IMG/VR virus record: IMGVR_UViG_3300030101_003258
Span: 1 to 43,235 of that record
Length of the DNA stretch: 43,235 nucleotides
Reading direction: 5' to 3' (one strand)
Source: a virus
A program made the position numbers and the translations under genes. The stretch's first letter is position 1. Every line of letters starts with the position of its first letter. This document shows positions 19,201-25,687 of this stretch, one piece after another. The notes under the pieces were generated by a model that saw only the letters and a program-made list of their open reading frames with translations, had not been told where the DNA came from and made no database searches.

Positions 19201-20447
19201 AAAGTTTAAGTGTAAAAGATAGAACTGGTTATTTAACCTTTAGTTCAGTAAACGCCGCGGATGATTGGTTGTTTAGTGGTTTTGATCCTACAGCTTTTGA
19301 AGAAAATATATTATGGGATAATGGTAGTATACTTATAAATAGTACAAATGAACCAACTTCAAACTGGTTTGGTCAGCACCCATATACTTACGCTGCACAA
19401 CAACTTAGAAATCCTTTAACAAACGCTTTAGCTCGTTTAGAAGCAAATAAAAAATATTTATTACAGTTTGATATTACTCGTATATCTGGAAGTGGTGGTT
19501 TAGAAATGTTTTACATTAACGGCGCGATAAATAAAGGTTTTCAAATAATAGAACTAGATAACAATCACGCAGTTGGTCAAACCGACAATGTTGAACGTGT
19601 TGTTGAAATACTTGATTTTGCATATCCAAATTATAACGTATATGGCTATCATGATATAAAAGATTATTTTGTTATAATACCTACATCTTCATCAAATATT
19701 TCTAACTATAGAATAGATAATATATCTTTACGTGAAGCACCTCAAAATATTGACATAGAAACTTATACTTTAAGTTATAGTGAAGATGTTAAAGGTTGGA
19801 CAAGTTTTAAATCATTTATACTAGAAAACGGTTTAAGTTTATCAAAAAAATATTATACATTTAAAAATGGTGGTTTATATCAACATAATTTAAGTGATTT
19901 GTATAATAATTTTTATGGAGATCAATATGATTCTAGTATAACAGCTGTTTTAAATGCAGAGCCTTCTGTAATAAAATCGTTTAAAACATTAGGTTATGAA
20001 GGTACTCAGTCAAAAGTTAATAAATATGTAGAGTATACACACAACGGTAATCTTAGTTTCTTAGATATACACAATAATTTAACACAAGGAGATATATACG
20101 GAACTTATCACAACTTAGAAGACAAGGATGGTTGGTATGTTAATTCTATAATAACTAACAAACAAAGAGGTGTTGTTCTTGAGTTTTTAGAAAAAGAAGG
20201 TAAATGGTTTAATTATATTAAAGGAGACGACGGAGATTTTAATGATGTAGAATATATATCGCAACACGTTGGTGATTTAAGTTTTGATGGTATAGGTATG
20301 ATAAGTTCTGCCACGGCAGATCCTAGTGGTAATAGATTTATTGGAAGTGGAAGTGGAAATGGTAATGGTAATGGTAATGGAACTGGAGGTGGAACAACAG
20401 GAGGTGGAACAACAGGAGGTGGAGCAACTGGAAGTGGAGGATATTAA
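10230..20447 (+). CDS. Giant tail protein, conserved tail core with large adhesive insertion
   Basis: The product has 3405 residues and takes almost a quarter of the window. The N-terminus (GRMNKDLDERLVPNGEYRDA, residues ~11-30) and the segment at ~1677-1774 (ESFASESYRAYFTDKARGAV, then NQGMKDWF) match the style of beta-propeller-like tail hub or stabilisation proteins of marine podoviruses. The matching last part resumes at ~3177 (YTLSYSEDVKGWTSFKSFI) and runs to a Gly-rich end. Between YDSYNDDYNITL and that point sit ~1380 residues of beta-rich modules, several with jelly-roll start and end motifs (NIIRNSF twice; IKSLSVKD at ~2989; RIDNISLREA at 3161-3170). The frame is intact over 10.2 kb. 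The virion tail role is confident; adhesive function of the insert is inferred. The next gene starts 10 bases after the stop. Confidence 0.8.
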   Translation: MPEIKNTLLKGRMNKDLDERLVPNGEYRDALNINVSTSEESDVGAAQTILGNTRIEDVIDSENYICVGSIANEKTNKLYWFVKNDVSGIDAILEYDSKLDEVFYIFTDIKSNTDNAVLKFPTRTITGINIIDDLLFWTDGVGEPKKININHCKDGTIDLATHTQLVVLGDNLGDIEEEDITVIKKKPTNAPVAIPNFTKSSDASYSDKTSLFEKEFSRFAFRYKYQDNEYSAFGPFSNVVFNPEYVTNPHRKTGQSFIQYNSYNSFSITEPFNATMTNKIDSISIYNFIPPDIPRGVIEIEILYKQENSPVIYSIARLNKKDGSDNNYWESPGYNEGKAGFTSNYKGNYILSTENIYAALPENQFIRVFDTVPRKALAQEITGNRLVYGNYTQGYNMDLDSNGNDLYSIQIEADYEDREISFPVVDFNFSPQKSIKSLRNYQVGIVFGDEYGRETPVFTSENAGVRVPWSKSGSLGNASSSLALKASIASTYPSWASYFKFYIKETSTEYYNLIMDKAYIPTSQDDQDRNIPPDHIWISFFSSDRSKLDIEDHIILKTIITAQKDGQFPLNNKFKIIDIQNEAPESIAFEFNSLASIQEDSTGKLTAIFNEPGDYSIINETIDIVLDRLAFQDLALGQPGGVFGPMPFTEDSKTANTQDMFVSWYRVNTDNTKEYSEDYRISSIVTDSTNDKFRVKLRKRITSSDAALADNGSGAIDTEVVFNVFRKQRKELDQFAGRFFVKIAFDYVVDEVREITEEITGNYSTLADAKMKYWLDKYDDDSVNTSGALEYNEVGRIVNVDPNINEYNDAAAATINGRILGSTHAHAAGPTNTAANKAFKWQPLYNHCHPSGGPSDAFFIDNMYFAAGQGSQDTKYARYAIDIVRGQSVGAKSVGGVSIATKYNFARWMNTDNTSSLDSNKNYFEYAVAGLPGNTQQYIPMDYELNPLNGNLSSYPELSESFITRVQAANVGYTSGTWSSQTDSSGIAPLPQYPDWRWEPFAKDSSVGYEVKEFQSKPSNYNGQVFSNAARHVHLNANHPYVTSSPDWSDWDDRIVPAIIGSNASSYGGLSGDVTFDPTMIVNSMEGIFTSTYEHIYTLAALGGIGNKTFRKVSVVSNGGGNVITDNPYTVSLTAGAPVNRVFMHLSFLGPGEDLVSDNLDLTNAELTGPNCLGAYLQGIHGGGVFTKSRKFGLSNGWEFKRTPDWDSPQVIECESTSNPGGDSTLQGTRDVGYNASYQSLHEDQWNPTKNINGDPDGNIQKFIDQLNIPYSKFKFSDDPDEVFYTIRSVTKKYIYNHTPWKRRYVKRISYTLPSTFDEARDFSEEINLKAAGDSVEEAAVAWAIAKENGDSDEASKRSDLETKIKQFGKASNRRIVYILELEDENGNPLDPRNQTYNPVDANSGGSGIVAENGSARMEFLNYTPGITRGRVSNNPAIWETEPRENKDLEVYYEASNAIPTKLNAENIELYAPIGSRVVVPGIPGALFGTIDIEECNISSLSFNASNQTFNMGLSPGLNETNLSGSAINYGDGVEGPSIQIIRHDGSYTFMRSLAVGGLASFPGGGNYVTSLTVKHIPERDFDFGLSWYNCFSFGNGIESNRIRDQFNKMQIINGARASAVLNEPYVEENRKNGLIYSGIYNSISSTNNLNQFIIGEKITKDLNPTYGGIQKLFQRRISLVAFCEDRVVSIVSNKDALFNADGNPQLISSSKVLGDATPFVGNYGISQNPESFASESYRAYFTDKARGAVLRLSKDGITPISNQGMKDWFRDHLSSYDVILGTYDSYNDDYNITLTTLVELGYNIIRNSFLDYGTLSSASSNNNPELIANPNFNNATNTTWPYDLDNSPEEITNSDLDTAVTIYEYEPISQGYFQQADNSGSFLPPGSGLPGDPGIPAGFEQDIIYIDTTSPNFFDIHIRRPVIYQTKLGDNSVKDVASWFATDANNQWNPFNTSNVNKCQVGRHTLYGGMYGNYAGDKGLYFDRTYDGSPIGDSNDGLASGNNIIRNSFQGATPYEPTTGGSTTHPDNWGSGYGNVWSNSNFGGNIGTLLDDYDHGFTGKFSFGTYGKKQTGSQIGDDTNTDDVITFGYNDHVPFSYRHGIYHTAYGAFPGKFSINTNHWNPPAPTSGLNPSDQYDIEQQVFYDYPSNPTNTNFFSELSVLAGESIIIEVDYIIELGRQYLYDYDPNGDGPADGFANASSPQYNDTPPSDDKWAGFIGTGTGKIQNGDPIKDDNGNTFVVSSSNPIPNDGANIGVATSRDLWPYYYIHNKNTGVNTLNGAYRSPWYQPWAHTCKIELFDGSSLLDNDLIDDVVSLNNDNATWTDSNGNLESWVNSYTTQGGGHRDRYYSYMDSNTRAFNPGIYKVFGDHNVYGVVRTRIKVKMKDWIPDNQLPASPTQAEAKRNFVTTVCQELNLRITFNPYDYDQFGNGTRNTIHLYQVRVVKEKFGVSLPVNSQPSSPAVPELFDIPSYNVDGIATVDYSMSSVSTTDPVNVDLFEGGADLFNNPIISSDLIDVIDNGFSWKEINPSASGNNIYGDTTLYDSSTQVWQAYAYDQATSNLIALTSSFNSLLDDGYALVENTSSTEQYIIADVNYHTNQYALMSDHYFLLDIYDNDTGSGNIYVDGMFDSTSLSTAPLDGLVNGDSGFPTGMFGETDRHVNVDGSITVGMKLIRVDKPTYENGNFDYTVNLPYRHTSTSPLRAIFKVSANSDIKNSRSINSNSITFSDDKLHIRINEYTGIIEKIVLKNLGSYALWNNGNGYPANTPINLPSTGSVNSQGWLGNFGGGTYNPIYHAMSMPVQYVKNNEVNINNGPQAQYSNENTLWTNSSSYARWLMGRHVNALNNYTIVNNLSQATNPNEAPQPTNDGYEIIFEVGNEYYTNSMSPFKFLYRSYINATTERPGFLVENIDTPGTYKVIANFDGNTTLPNGDPWSLELDTGNGFEEISTTSSNATLSVNNGQSGTTTNWNNYYGSYIFYPQGGAMVCSIKSLSVKDRTGYLTFSSVNAADDWLFSGFDPTAFEENILWDNGSILINSTNEPTSNWFGQHPYTYAAQQLRNPLTNALARLEANKKYLLQFDITRISGSGGLEMFYINGAINKGFQIIELDNNHAVGQTDNVERVVEILDFAYPNYNVYGYHDIKDYFVIIPTSSSNISNYRIDNISLREAPQNIDIETYTLSYSEDVKGWTSFKSFILENGLSLSKKYYTFKNGGLYQHNLSDLYNNFYGDQYDSSITAVLNAEPSVIKSFKTLGYEGTQSKVNKYVEYTHNGNLSFLDIHNNLTQGDIYGTYHNLEDKDGWYVNSIITNKQRGVVLEFLEKEGKWFNYIKGDDGDFNDVEYISQHVGDLSFDGIGMISSATADPSGNRFIGSGSGNGNGNGNGTGGGTTGGGTTGGGATGSGGY
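15625..19757 (+). other. Module insertion inside the tail protein
   Basis: This 4.1-kb in-frame segment separates two stretches of conserved tail-core sequence. It begins after YNITLTTL and ends with RIDNISLREAPQ, a typical jelly-roll ending. Inside are further endings (YQVRVVKEK near residue 2440; IKSLSVKD near 2989) and two NIIRNSF module starts exactly 600 bases apart. Borders are approximate and were set by eye. Confidence 0.55.
20385..20429 (+). repeat. 15-base tandem repeat at tail protein C-terminus
   Basis: Three tandem 15-base units GGAGGTGGAACAACA (the third is variant) encode GGGTT-GGGTT-GGGAT. They follow a GGTAAT hexamer run (about 20361-20380) encoding GNGNGN. Such short repeats change length easily by slippage and make a flexible C-terminal tail. 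Confidence 0.85.
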
Positions 20448-20457
20448 AAAATAAAAT

Positions 20458-22047
20458 ATGAGTTATCATTATACAAATCAAAATAGAGTAACAACTTCAA
20501 CGCAAACAACGACACAAAGAGTGGCGAGCGCACAGCCATCAACACAACCAGCGCAAAATATTTTAACCTATATTAGCGGGGTGCCTCTATTTAGAACTAT
20601 ACAACAAGCCTTAGTACATGGTCAACAAGTAGGTTTACGTGGTTATCATACTCATGTGTTTCAAGGTGTAATGGGCTATATGGCTGGTTTTGATCACACA
20701 GAAGCGTCTAGAATTACTCAACCTGTGACTGTTGAGCAAACAACAAGTTTTATAAATAGTTTTGCTATTGATGATACAGACTTAACTACTTTAAGCTCAA
20801 AAAGAGATTTTATTATAAATGGAGATATAGGTTCTAAATTTATTTTACAAATAATACAAAAGTCTAGCTCTTCTAGTGTTTTTGAAAAATATTATAATTT
20901 TAAAACAAATCTTTTTGAAATACCTACGATGGGTATTAATGTAAATCACTATTTAAGAGAAGAATTAAGTTCTAATATTTTTACTAATAGTATAAATTTT
21001 CCTTCTGGTACTAGTGGTGGTTATAAAATACTTTTAATAGCAGATCCAGATTCTAAAACTAATCTAAGCACATCATTAAGTAATTCAAGCGTTTTTAGTA
21101 AAGATATAAACGATGTAGGAAATACTACTGTTACTTTTGTTTTTAAAACAACAAATACTAGTACATATGCTAGTAATCCACCATCTGCTAATTTAACATT
21201 ATCTGCTCCTGTAGGTTTTCAACAGTTAGCAAAAACATTAGATATAGCTAAAACATTAACAAATACCAGTTCAGACGCTAATGGTTTCGGTTTAAGAGTA
21301 ACTAGTGTGTTTAACATTAACACGGGTATTTATTGCGAAAAAACACATACTGTAAATGGTGCTGTTAGTAGCTCAAAAACTATAGTTTTAGATAATGTAG
21401 ATAATTTAGTTGTTGGAGCTACAATAACTAGTGTTAGTGGTGGGGATAGTGTTAGTGGAACACCTGTTATAGAAACTATAGATATAGAAAATAAAACAAT
21501 AACTATAACTGGTAATAATCAAAGTTTTTCTGATGGAGGTACTTTAACTTTTAGAATAACTGGTAATATACTTATAAACGAAGCTTTTAATTTAGATATA
21601 TCAGAAAATAATTTATCACAATTAACTTCTAGTATTATTGAAAACACTGCTTTATCAGCTAGTACAGGTAATTTAAATCTTAACAACATAATTAGCGTAA
21701 ACAAAACAGTTAGAGGTAATGTGAGCGCAGATGCTGGCGCGAGCGGTGGTCTTAATTTAAACGGTACGTATGGCATTGCTGGCGGTAATCATGTTACTGT
21801 TTTAGGTAACGGATTTAGAAGAAACGTTACTGTTAGTAGTGTTAATACACCTAGCTCTAGCGCTGGGGCTGTAACTACAAACGTAGGGCATAATGATTTA
21901 GTAGCTAGCGAAGATTTAACATTTGTAGGCTCTACACAAGCGCTAACGCTAAACAACTGTCAATTAGTAGTAAATTCTTTTCCAAGTTCAGATATAACAG
22001 TTAATATTGATTTAGATACTTTTATAACACCTGGAACAGCATCATAA
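20458..22047 (+). CDS. Unknown structural protein with His-rich N-terminal motif
   Basis: The product has 529 residues. After a Thr/Gln-rich, probably disordered start comes GVPLFRTIQQALVHGQQVGL followed by GYHTHVFQGVMGYMAGFDH (residues ~61-80). I recall such short HxH...H domains from marine phage structural proteins, and they could bind metal. The rest is beta-rich and Ser/Thr/Asn-rich; residues ~305-365 (LDNVDNLVVGATIT, DIENKTITITGN) resemble small repeated beta domains of phage baseplate and fibre proteins. It follows the giant tail protein and precedes a small structural gene, so a tail or fibre component is likely. Exact role unknown. Confidence 0.55.
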   Translation: MSYHYTNQNRVTTSTQTTTQRVASAQPSTQPAQNILTYISGVPLFRTIQQALVHGQQVGLRGYHTHVFQGVMGYMAGFDHTEASRITQPVTVEQTTSFINSFAIDDTDLTTLSSKRDFIINGDIGSKFILQIIQKSSSSSVFEKYYNFKTNLFEIPTMGINVNHYLREELSSNIFTNSINFPSGTSGGYKILLIADPDSKTNLSTSLSNSSVFSKDINDVGNTTVTFVFKTTNTSTYASNPPSANLTLSAPVGFQQLAKTLDIAKTLTNTSSDANGFGLRVTSVFNINTGIYCEKTHTVNGAVSSSKTIVLDNVDNLVVGATITSVSGGDSVSGTPVIETIDIENKTITITGNNQSFSDGGTLTFRITGNILINEAFNLDISENNLSQLTSSIIENTALSASTGNLNLNNIISVNKTVRGNVSADAGASGGLNLNGTYGIAGGNHVTVLGNGFRRNVTVSSVNTPSSSAGAVTTNVGHNDLVASEDLTFVGSTQALTLNNCQLVVNSFPSSDITVNIDLDTFITPGTAS

Positions 22048-22056
22048 AAAAATAAT

Positions 22057-22419
22057 ATGGCTATAATACACATACAAATACAAACAATAGGTTCTGCTAA
22101 TTTAGAAGAAAATCACCCTAGTTTACAAATAGGTGATCACGCTTTTTATCAAATAGTAAACGAAAGCAAACCTATACATACAGCTAATAATCCTATATAT
22201 ATAGGTCAAATTACTGACTTAGGAGAAAAATATATAAAAGTAGACTCTACTTTAAACCCAGCTGATATATCAGGATTTTTAATGTATTCTAAAAGTAAAA
22301 TAGCAAATAATAGTAGTTTAAACGGTTATTATGCAGAGGTTGAGTTTAGAAACAACGATTCAAACCATAAAGCAGAATTATTTGCAATAAACTCAGAGGT
22401 TTCGCAAAGCAGTAAATAA
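22057..22419 (+). CDS. Small unknown structural protein
   Basis: The product has 120 residues and is mostly beta. It contains LQIGDHAFYQIV near the N-terminus and GYYAEVEFRNNDSNHKAELF near the C-terminus; the latter motif recurs, as I recall, in small structural proteins of marine phages. It starts ten bases after the 529-residue gene and is probably co-transcribed with it. No signal peptide or catalytic motif is visible. A minor virion component is a reasonable guess. Confidence 0.5.
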   Translation: MAIIHIQIQTIGSANLEENHPSLQIGDHAFYQIVNESKPIHTANNPIYIGQITDLGEKYIKVDSTLNPADISGFLMYSKSKIANNSSLNGYYAEVEFRNNDSNHKAELFAINSEVSQSSK

Positions 22420-22465
22420 ATAGCAAAAACTGTGACTATATTTATATAATTAAATTAAATTAAAT

Positions 22466-22876
22466 ATGGAAAACAAGTTAATATTTAGACGTTTAACTGA
22501 AAACGACTATGATACAATATGTTCTTGGTGGAAGTGGTGGAGATGGCCTATAATGCCAAAGGAAGCTTTACCTGATGAAGGTAAAAGCGGTTTTATGATA
22601 GAAAAAAATAATATACCTATAGTTTGTTGTTTTTTATTTATAACAAACTCAAAATGGGCAAAGCTAGAGTGGGTTGTATCAAATCCAAAGTACAAAGAAA
22701 AAGATAGAAAACAAGCTATAGAAACATTAATAACTAATGTAGAAGCAGTTTGTAAAAGCATGGGTATAAAACACATGTTTAGCGTTGGTAGAAACCAACA
22801 TTTAATAAATACACATAAAAAATTAGGATGGTTTGTAGATGAAAAACCATCATATGAAATAGTTAAAAATTTATAA
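22466..22876 (+). CDS. GNAT-family N-acetyltransferase-like protein
   Basis: The product has 136 residues, a usual size for a single GNAT domain, which transfers acetyl from acetyl-CoA to an amine. The order of elements fits: an N-terminal strand and helix (IFRRLTENDYDTICSWW), a central strand pair (IPIVCCFLFI, KWAKLEWVVSNPKYK) leading into the acetyl-CoA-binding helix (DRKQAIETLITNVEAVCKSM), and the C-terminal NQHLINTHKKLGWFVDEKP element. The pyrophosphate loop is not the classic Q/RxxGxG/A form, so activity is uncertain. It sits between tail and ejection genes, and the next gene starts one base after its stop. Possible targets are a virion or host protein; none is shown by the sequence. The leader holds a TTAAA repeat. 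Confidence 0.68.
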   Translation: MENKLIFRRLTENDYDTICSWWKWWRWPIMPKEALPDEGKSGFMIEKNNIPIVCCFLFITNSKWAKLEWVVSNPKYKEKDRKQAIETLITNVEAVCKSMGIKHMFSVGRNQHLINTHKKLGWFVDEKPSYEIVKNL

Positions 22877-22877
22877 T

Positions 22878-23810
22878 ATGGCAATAGCAACATCAACAGC
22901 GATAGCGGTAGGTAGTTTAGCTTACGGTATATACCAAGGCAATAAGCAAATGCAAATGCAAAAAGATCAAATTCAACAAGCTGGTAATATAGCAGATCAA
23001 CAATTAGCTTTTCAACTAGAACAACAAGCAGCGCTTGATAAACAAAAAGCAGAATATGCAGCTATAGAATTTAAAAATCCATACCAAGGTTTTGCTGATT
23101 TATATGCAAAACAAGACAATGTAATGGAAGATCTTTCTGTAGATACAGAAGCTACACAGCTTAAAAAAAGGATGTTAGATCAACAACAAGCTAACATATT
23201 AGATCAATTATCTTCTACTGCTGGATCGAGTGGTTTAAGTGCTACTGTACAACAATTAGTAAATCAAGGTCAGCTTGCTAGCTCTGCTGTTATAGCTGAA
23301 CAACAAAAACAAGAAAGACAAAATCAATTATTACAAGCAAAAGAACAATCAAGATTAGATATGTTAGCTTTAACTGGTGAACAAATAGAAGCTGGTGGTG
23401 AGGCTATGCTTCAAGAAGCTGAAATGTCAAGACAAGCTACGTTATTAGGTATGCAATATGGTAGCGCAGCTGGTGCTAATCAAGCTTCACAACAAGCGCA
23501 GCTAAATTTATTAGCCGCGCAGCAAATGGGTGCTCAAATGCAAGGTGCTTTAGCTGGTTCATATATGGATGCCGGGCAATACCTATTAAATAGTGGTATA
23601 GATTTAGGCACTATAGGTGGTGGTACTACTACACCTACTACGCCGCCACAGCTTATTTCACAAGTTCCATCTGGTACTAGTGCTTCTGGAGCTCCTTTAA
23701 CCGTACCTGTTTTAACTCCTACTGGCGGTGAAATTCCTGGAACGTTTAGTACAGATTATACTTACGGTTTTGGCAATAATACAATACCAACTAGTCCTTA
23801 TAACAAATAA
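22878..23810 (+). CDS. Internal virion (ejection) protein candidate, coiled coil
   Basis: The product has 310 residues. A hydrophobic segment (residues ~4-20, ATSTAIAVGSLAYGIY) is followed by long Gln/Ala/Leu-rich helices to about residue 235, then a Thr/Pro/Gly-rich tail. This resembles the small ejection proteins of podoviruses (the T7 gp14 type), which leave the virion and insert in the host outer membrane. It is the first of three consecutive genes of increasing size (310, 619, 2256 codons), the same pattern as the T7 internal core. Assignment rests on composition and order; sequence homology to gp14 is not claimed. Confidence 0.55.
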   Translation: MAIATSTAIAVGSLAYGIYQGNKQMQMQKDQIQQAGNIADQQLAFQLEQQAALDKQKAEYAAIEFKNPYQGFADLYAKQDNVMEDLSVDTEATQLKKRMLDQQQANILDQLSSTAGSSGLSATVQQLVNQGQLASSAVIAEQQKQERQNQLLQAKEQSRLDMLALTGEQIEAGGEAMLQEAEMSRQATLLGMQYGSAAGANQASQQAQLNLLAAQQMGAQMQGALAGSYMDAGQYLLNSGIDLGTIGGGTTTPTTPPQLISQVPSGTSASGAPLTVPVLTPTGGEIPGTFSTDYTYGFGNNTIPTSPYNK

Positions 23811-23821
23811 AAATAAATAAT

Positions 23822-25681
23822 ATGGCAAAAAAATCAGGAAGTTTATTTGGTAGAGCAGATGCTGCATTAGTACAAGCTGCTTTTGCAGAAGGTAGAACAA
23901 AAGGACCAGCAGATTTTACAGGTATATATAAAGAAATGGGTGAAAGCTTTTCTTTAATGGCTGATGATTTGTTAAAAGAAGCTAAAGAAACTTATGAGGC
24001 TATTTATCAAGATGATATAGCTCTAAAAGAAAAAATGGGTACTGCTTACGAAATGATACAAAACGGTAATTTTACCGATGACGAAAGAGGTCAAATATTT
24101 GACTTTTCAGAAGACTATAGAGAAAAATTTAAAGAAATAAATAAAATAAAAGATAAAAAAGAAAGAAAAAAAGCAGAAATAGCTTTAAATGCTGAGTTTA
24201 ATTCTTTTTTAAAAAATATGCCTCTTATGGAAACAGAGTTAGCTAAAATAGCAACGTTTGTAGCTAACGATCAACATGTAGCTGGTGGTATGGATGGCAG
24301 GTTTGGTAATACTAATACTGAAAATACTAATTTTTTAATTGGTATAGCTGACTTTCATAATAAAGTAGATGATCCTCAATTTAAAACTACAAGAACTATA
24401 GAAAAAGGAAATGTTTTTTATGAAGTTGAAGTTGGTAATGGCAAAAAAATAAAATTAAATCAAAATGATATTGGAAAATTATTACCAGTAGAAGATCATA
24501 ATGCTAAACAAGTTTATGATGCAATACATGCTACTCAACAAAAAGCAGGAGGAACAGAAGGCGCTAGTTACAACAAAGACAGTGTTATTAACGATGTATA
24601 TCAGATAGTTGCAAAATCTAAAAACGCAGCAGACACATGGCAAACTTTATCAAGATATAAAGGGCAGTTTAATAAAGAAAGCTTTTATGACGCTTTGATG
24701 AACCCATACAGTAGTGTTGGTCAAGAAATTAAAGTAGCTCTTGAAAACGCTAATTTACCAAAGCAATTTGACGTTGGTGGTGAAGTAGGTATTGATGAAA
24801 GTGATTTTTTAAATAAAGAAAACTTTACTAAAATAAAAAAATACATAATGAATAATCCTCGTTTTGGGGCTAAAGTAATGGGTGAGTGGTCAGCGGCTAC
24901 AAGTGCTAAAGGTGCTTATGACTATGGTAATAATATATTGCAAATTGAAATAAACAAAAGAAATCAAAAAAATAAAATTGATAAAAATAAAGATAAATTT
25001 TACGCTTCAGACATGCAGTTTGAAGGAGGTGTTACTTCAAATACTTTAAACGGATATTTAACTAGTTTATATAATGGAACTATAACTAATCCAATAGATG
25101 GTTTGGTTTACAATATGAATAAAGATAAAAGCTGGAGTACTAAAGACGGTAAAAAACATTTAACCGGTACTGAAATGATTATGGAGTTACAAAAAAATGA
25201 GTTACAAAAAAGAGGTTGGGAGTTTGATGAAAATAACAAAACTACAACAAGAGGTGATAATGCTTTCTTTTTTACAGAAGAAAAACAATTCCAACCTTTT
25301 AGAGGTAGTTCAAGAAAGAAAAATGATATAGATAATCCGTTACAAACTGAAGTAAGAGTTGAAAATTTAACAGAAGAAGATTTTAATGAAGTTGTAGACG
25401 CGCAAGACATTATGAATATAGCTCAAAAAGCTATTAACAATAAAGACGCGCTTATATCAGAAAGAACTGATATTCAAGGTGTATCTAGTGGTGTATCTAT
25501 GAGAACAGGATTTTTTAATTCTCAACGTATAGTTTTAATAGATGGATCTGGCAATGAATATAAATTTGATTTTGGTAAAAGAGGAGCTAATAGGCTAAAA
25601 GACTTGCCTAGTTTTATCGAACAGCTTAACAGCTTGTTAGAGGTTAAAGAAATTAATACAGAATTTAAAGATCAAAATTAA
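23822..25681 (+). CDS. Internal virion protein candidate, 619 residues
   Basis: I do not recognise a domain. The N-terminus (GSLFGRADAALVQAAFAEGR) and the next ~130 residues are strongly helical with a Lys/Glu-rich coiled segment (KIKDKKERKKAEIA). The remainder is mixed and soluble, without membrane segments or a signal peptide. It lies 11 bases after the 310-residue gene and 6 bases before the 2256-residue gene, so all three should be made together. By position it is the middle member of a podovirus-like ejection core. The role is inferred from this context only. Confidence 0.5.
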   Translation: MAKKSGSLFGRADAALVQAAFAEGRTKGPADFTGIYKEMGESFSLMADDLLKEAKETYEAIYQDDIALKEKMGTAYEMIQNGNFTDDERGQIFDFSEDYREKFKEINKIKDKKERKKAEIALNAEFNSFLKNMPLMETELAKIATFVANDQHVAGGMDGRFGNTNTENTNFLIGIADFHNKVDDPQFKTTRTIEKGNVFYEVEVGNGKKIKLNQNDIGKLLPVEDHNAKQVYDAIHATQQKAGGTEGASYNKDSVINDVYQIVAKSKNAADTWQTLSRYKGQFNKESFYDALMNPYSSVGQEIKVALENANLPKQFDVGGEVGIDESDFLNKENFTKIKKYIMNNPRFGAKVMGEWSAATSAKGAYDYGNNILQIEINKRNQKNKIDKNKDKFYASDMQFEGGVTSNTLNGYLTSLYNGTITNPIDGLVYNMNKDKSWSTKDGKKHLTGTEMIMELQKNELQKRGWEFDENNKTTTRGDNAFFFTEEKQFQPFRGSSRKKNDIDNPLQTEVRVENLTEEDFNEVVDAQDIMNIAQKAINNKDALISERTDIQGVSSGVSMRTGFFNSQRIVLIDGSGNEYKFDFGKRGANRLKDLPSFIEQLNSLLEVKEINTEFKDQN

Positions 25682-25687
25682 ATAAAT

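Noticed and set aside
22420-22465. Possible sigma-70 promoter before the GNAT gene (TGTGAC ... TATAAT)
   Set aside because: The spacing between the two boxes is far too short, and TATAAT-like strings are common by chance at this AT content.
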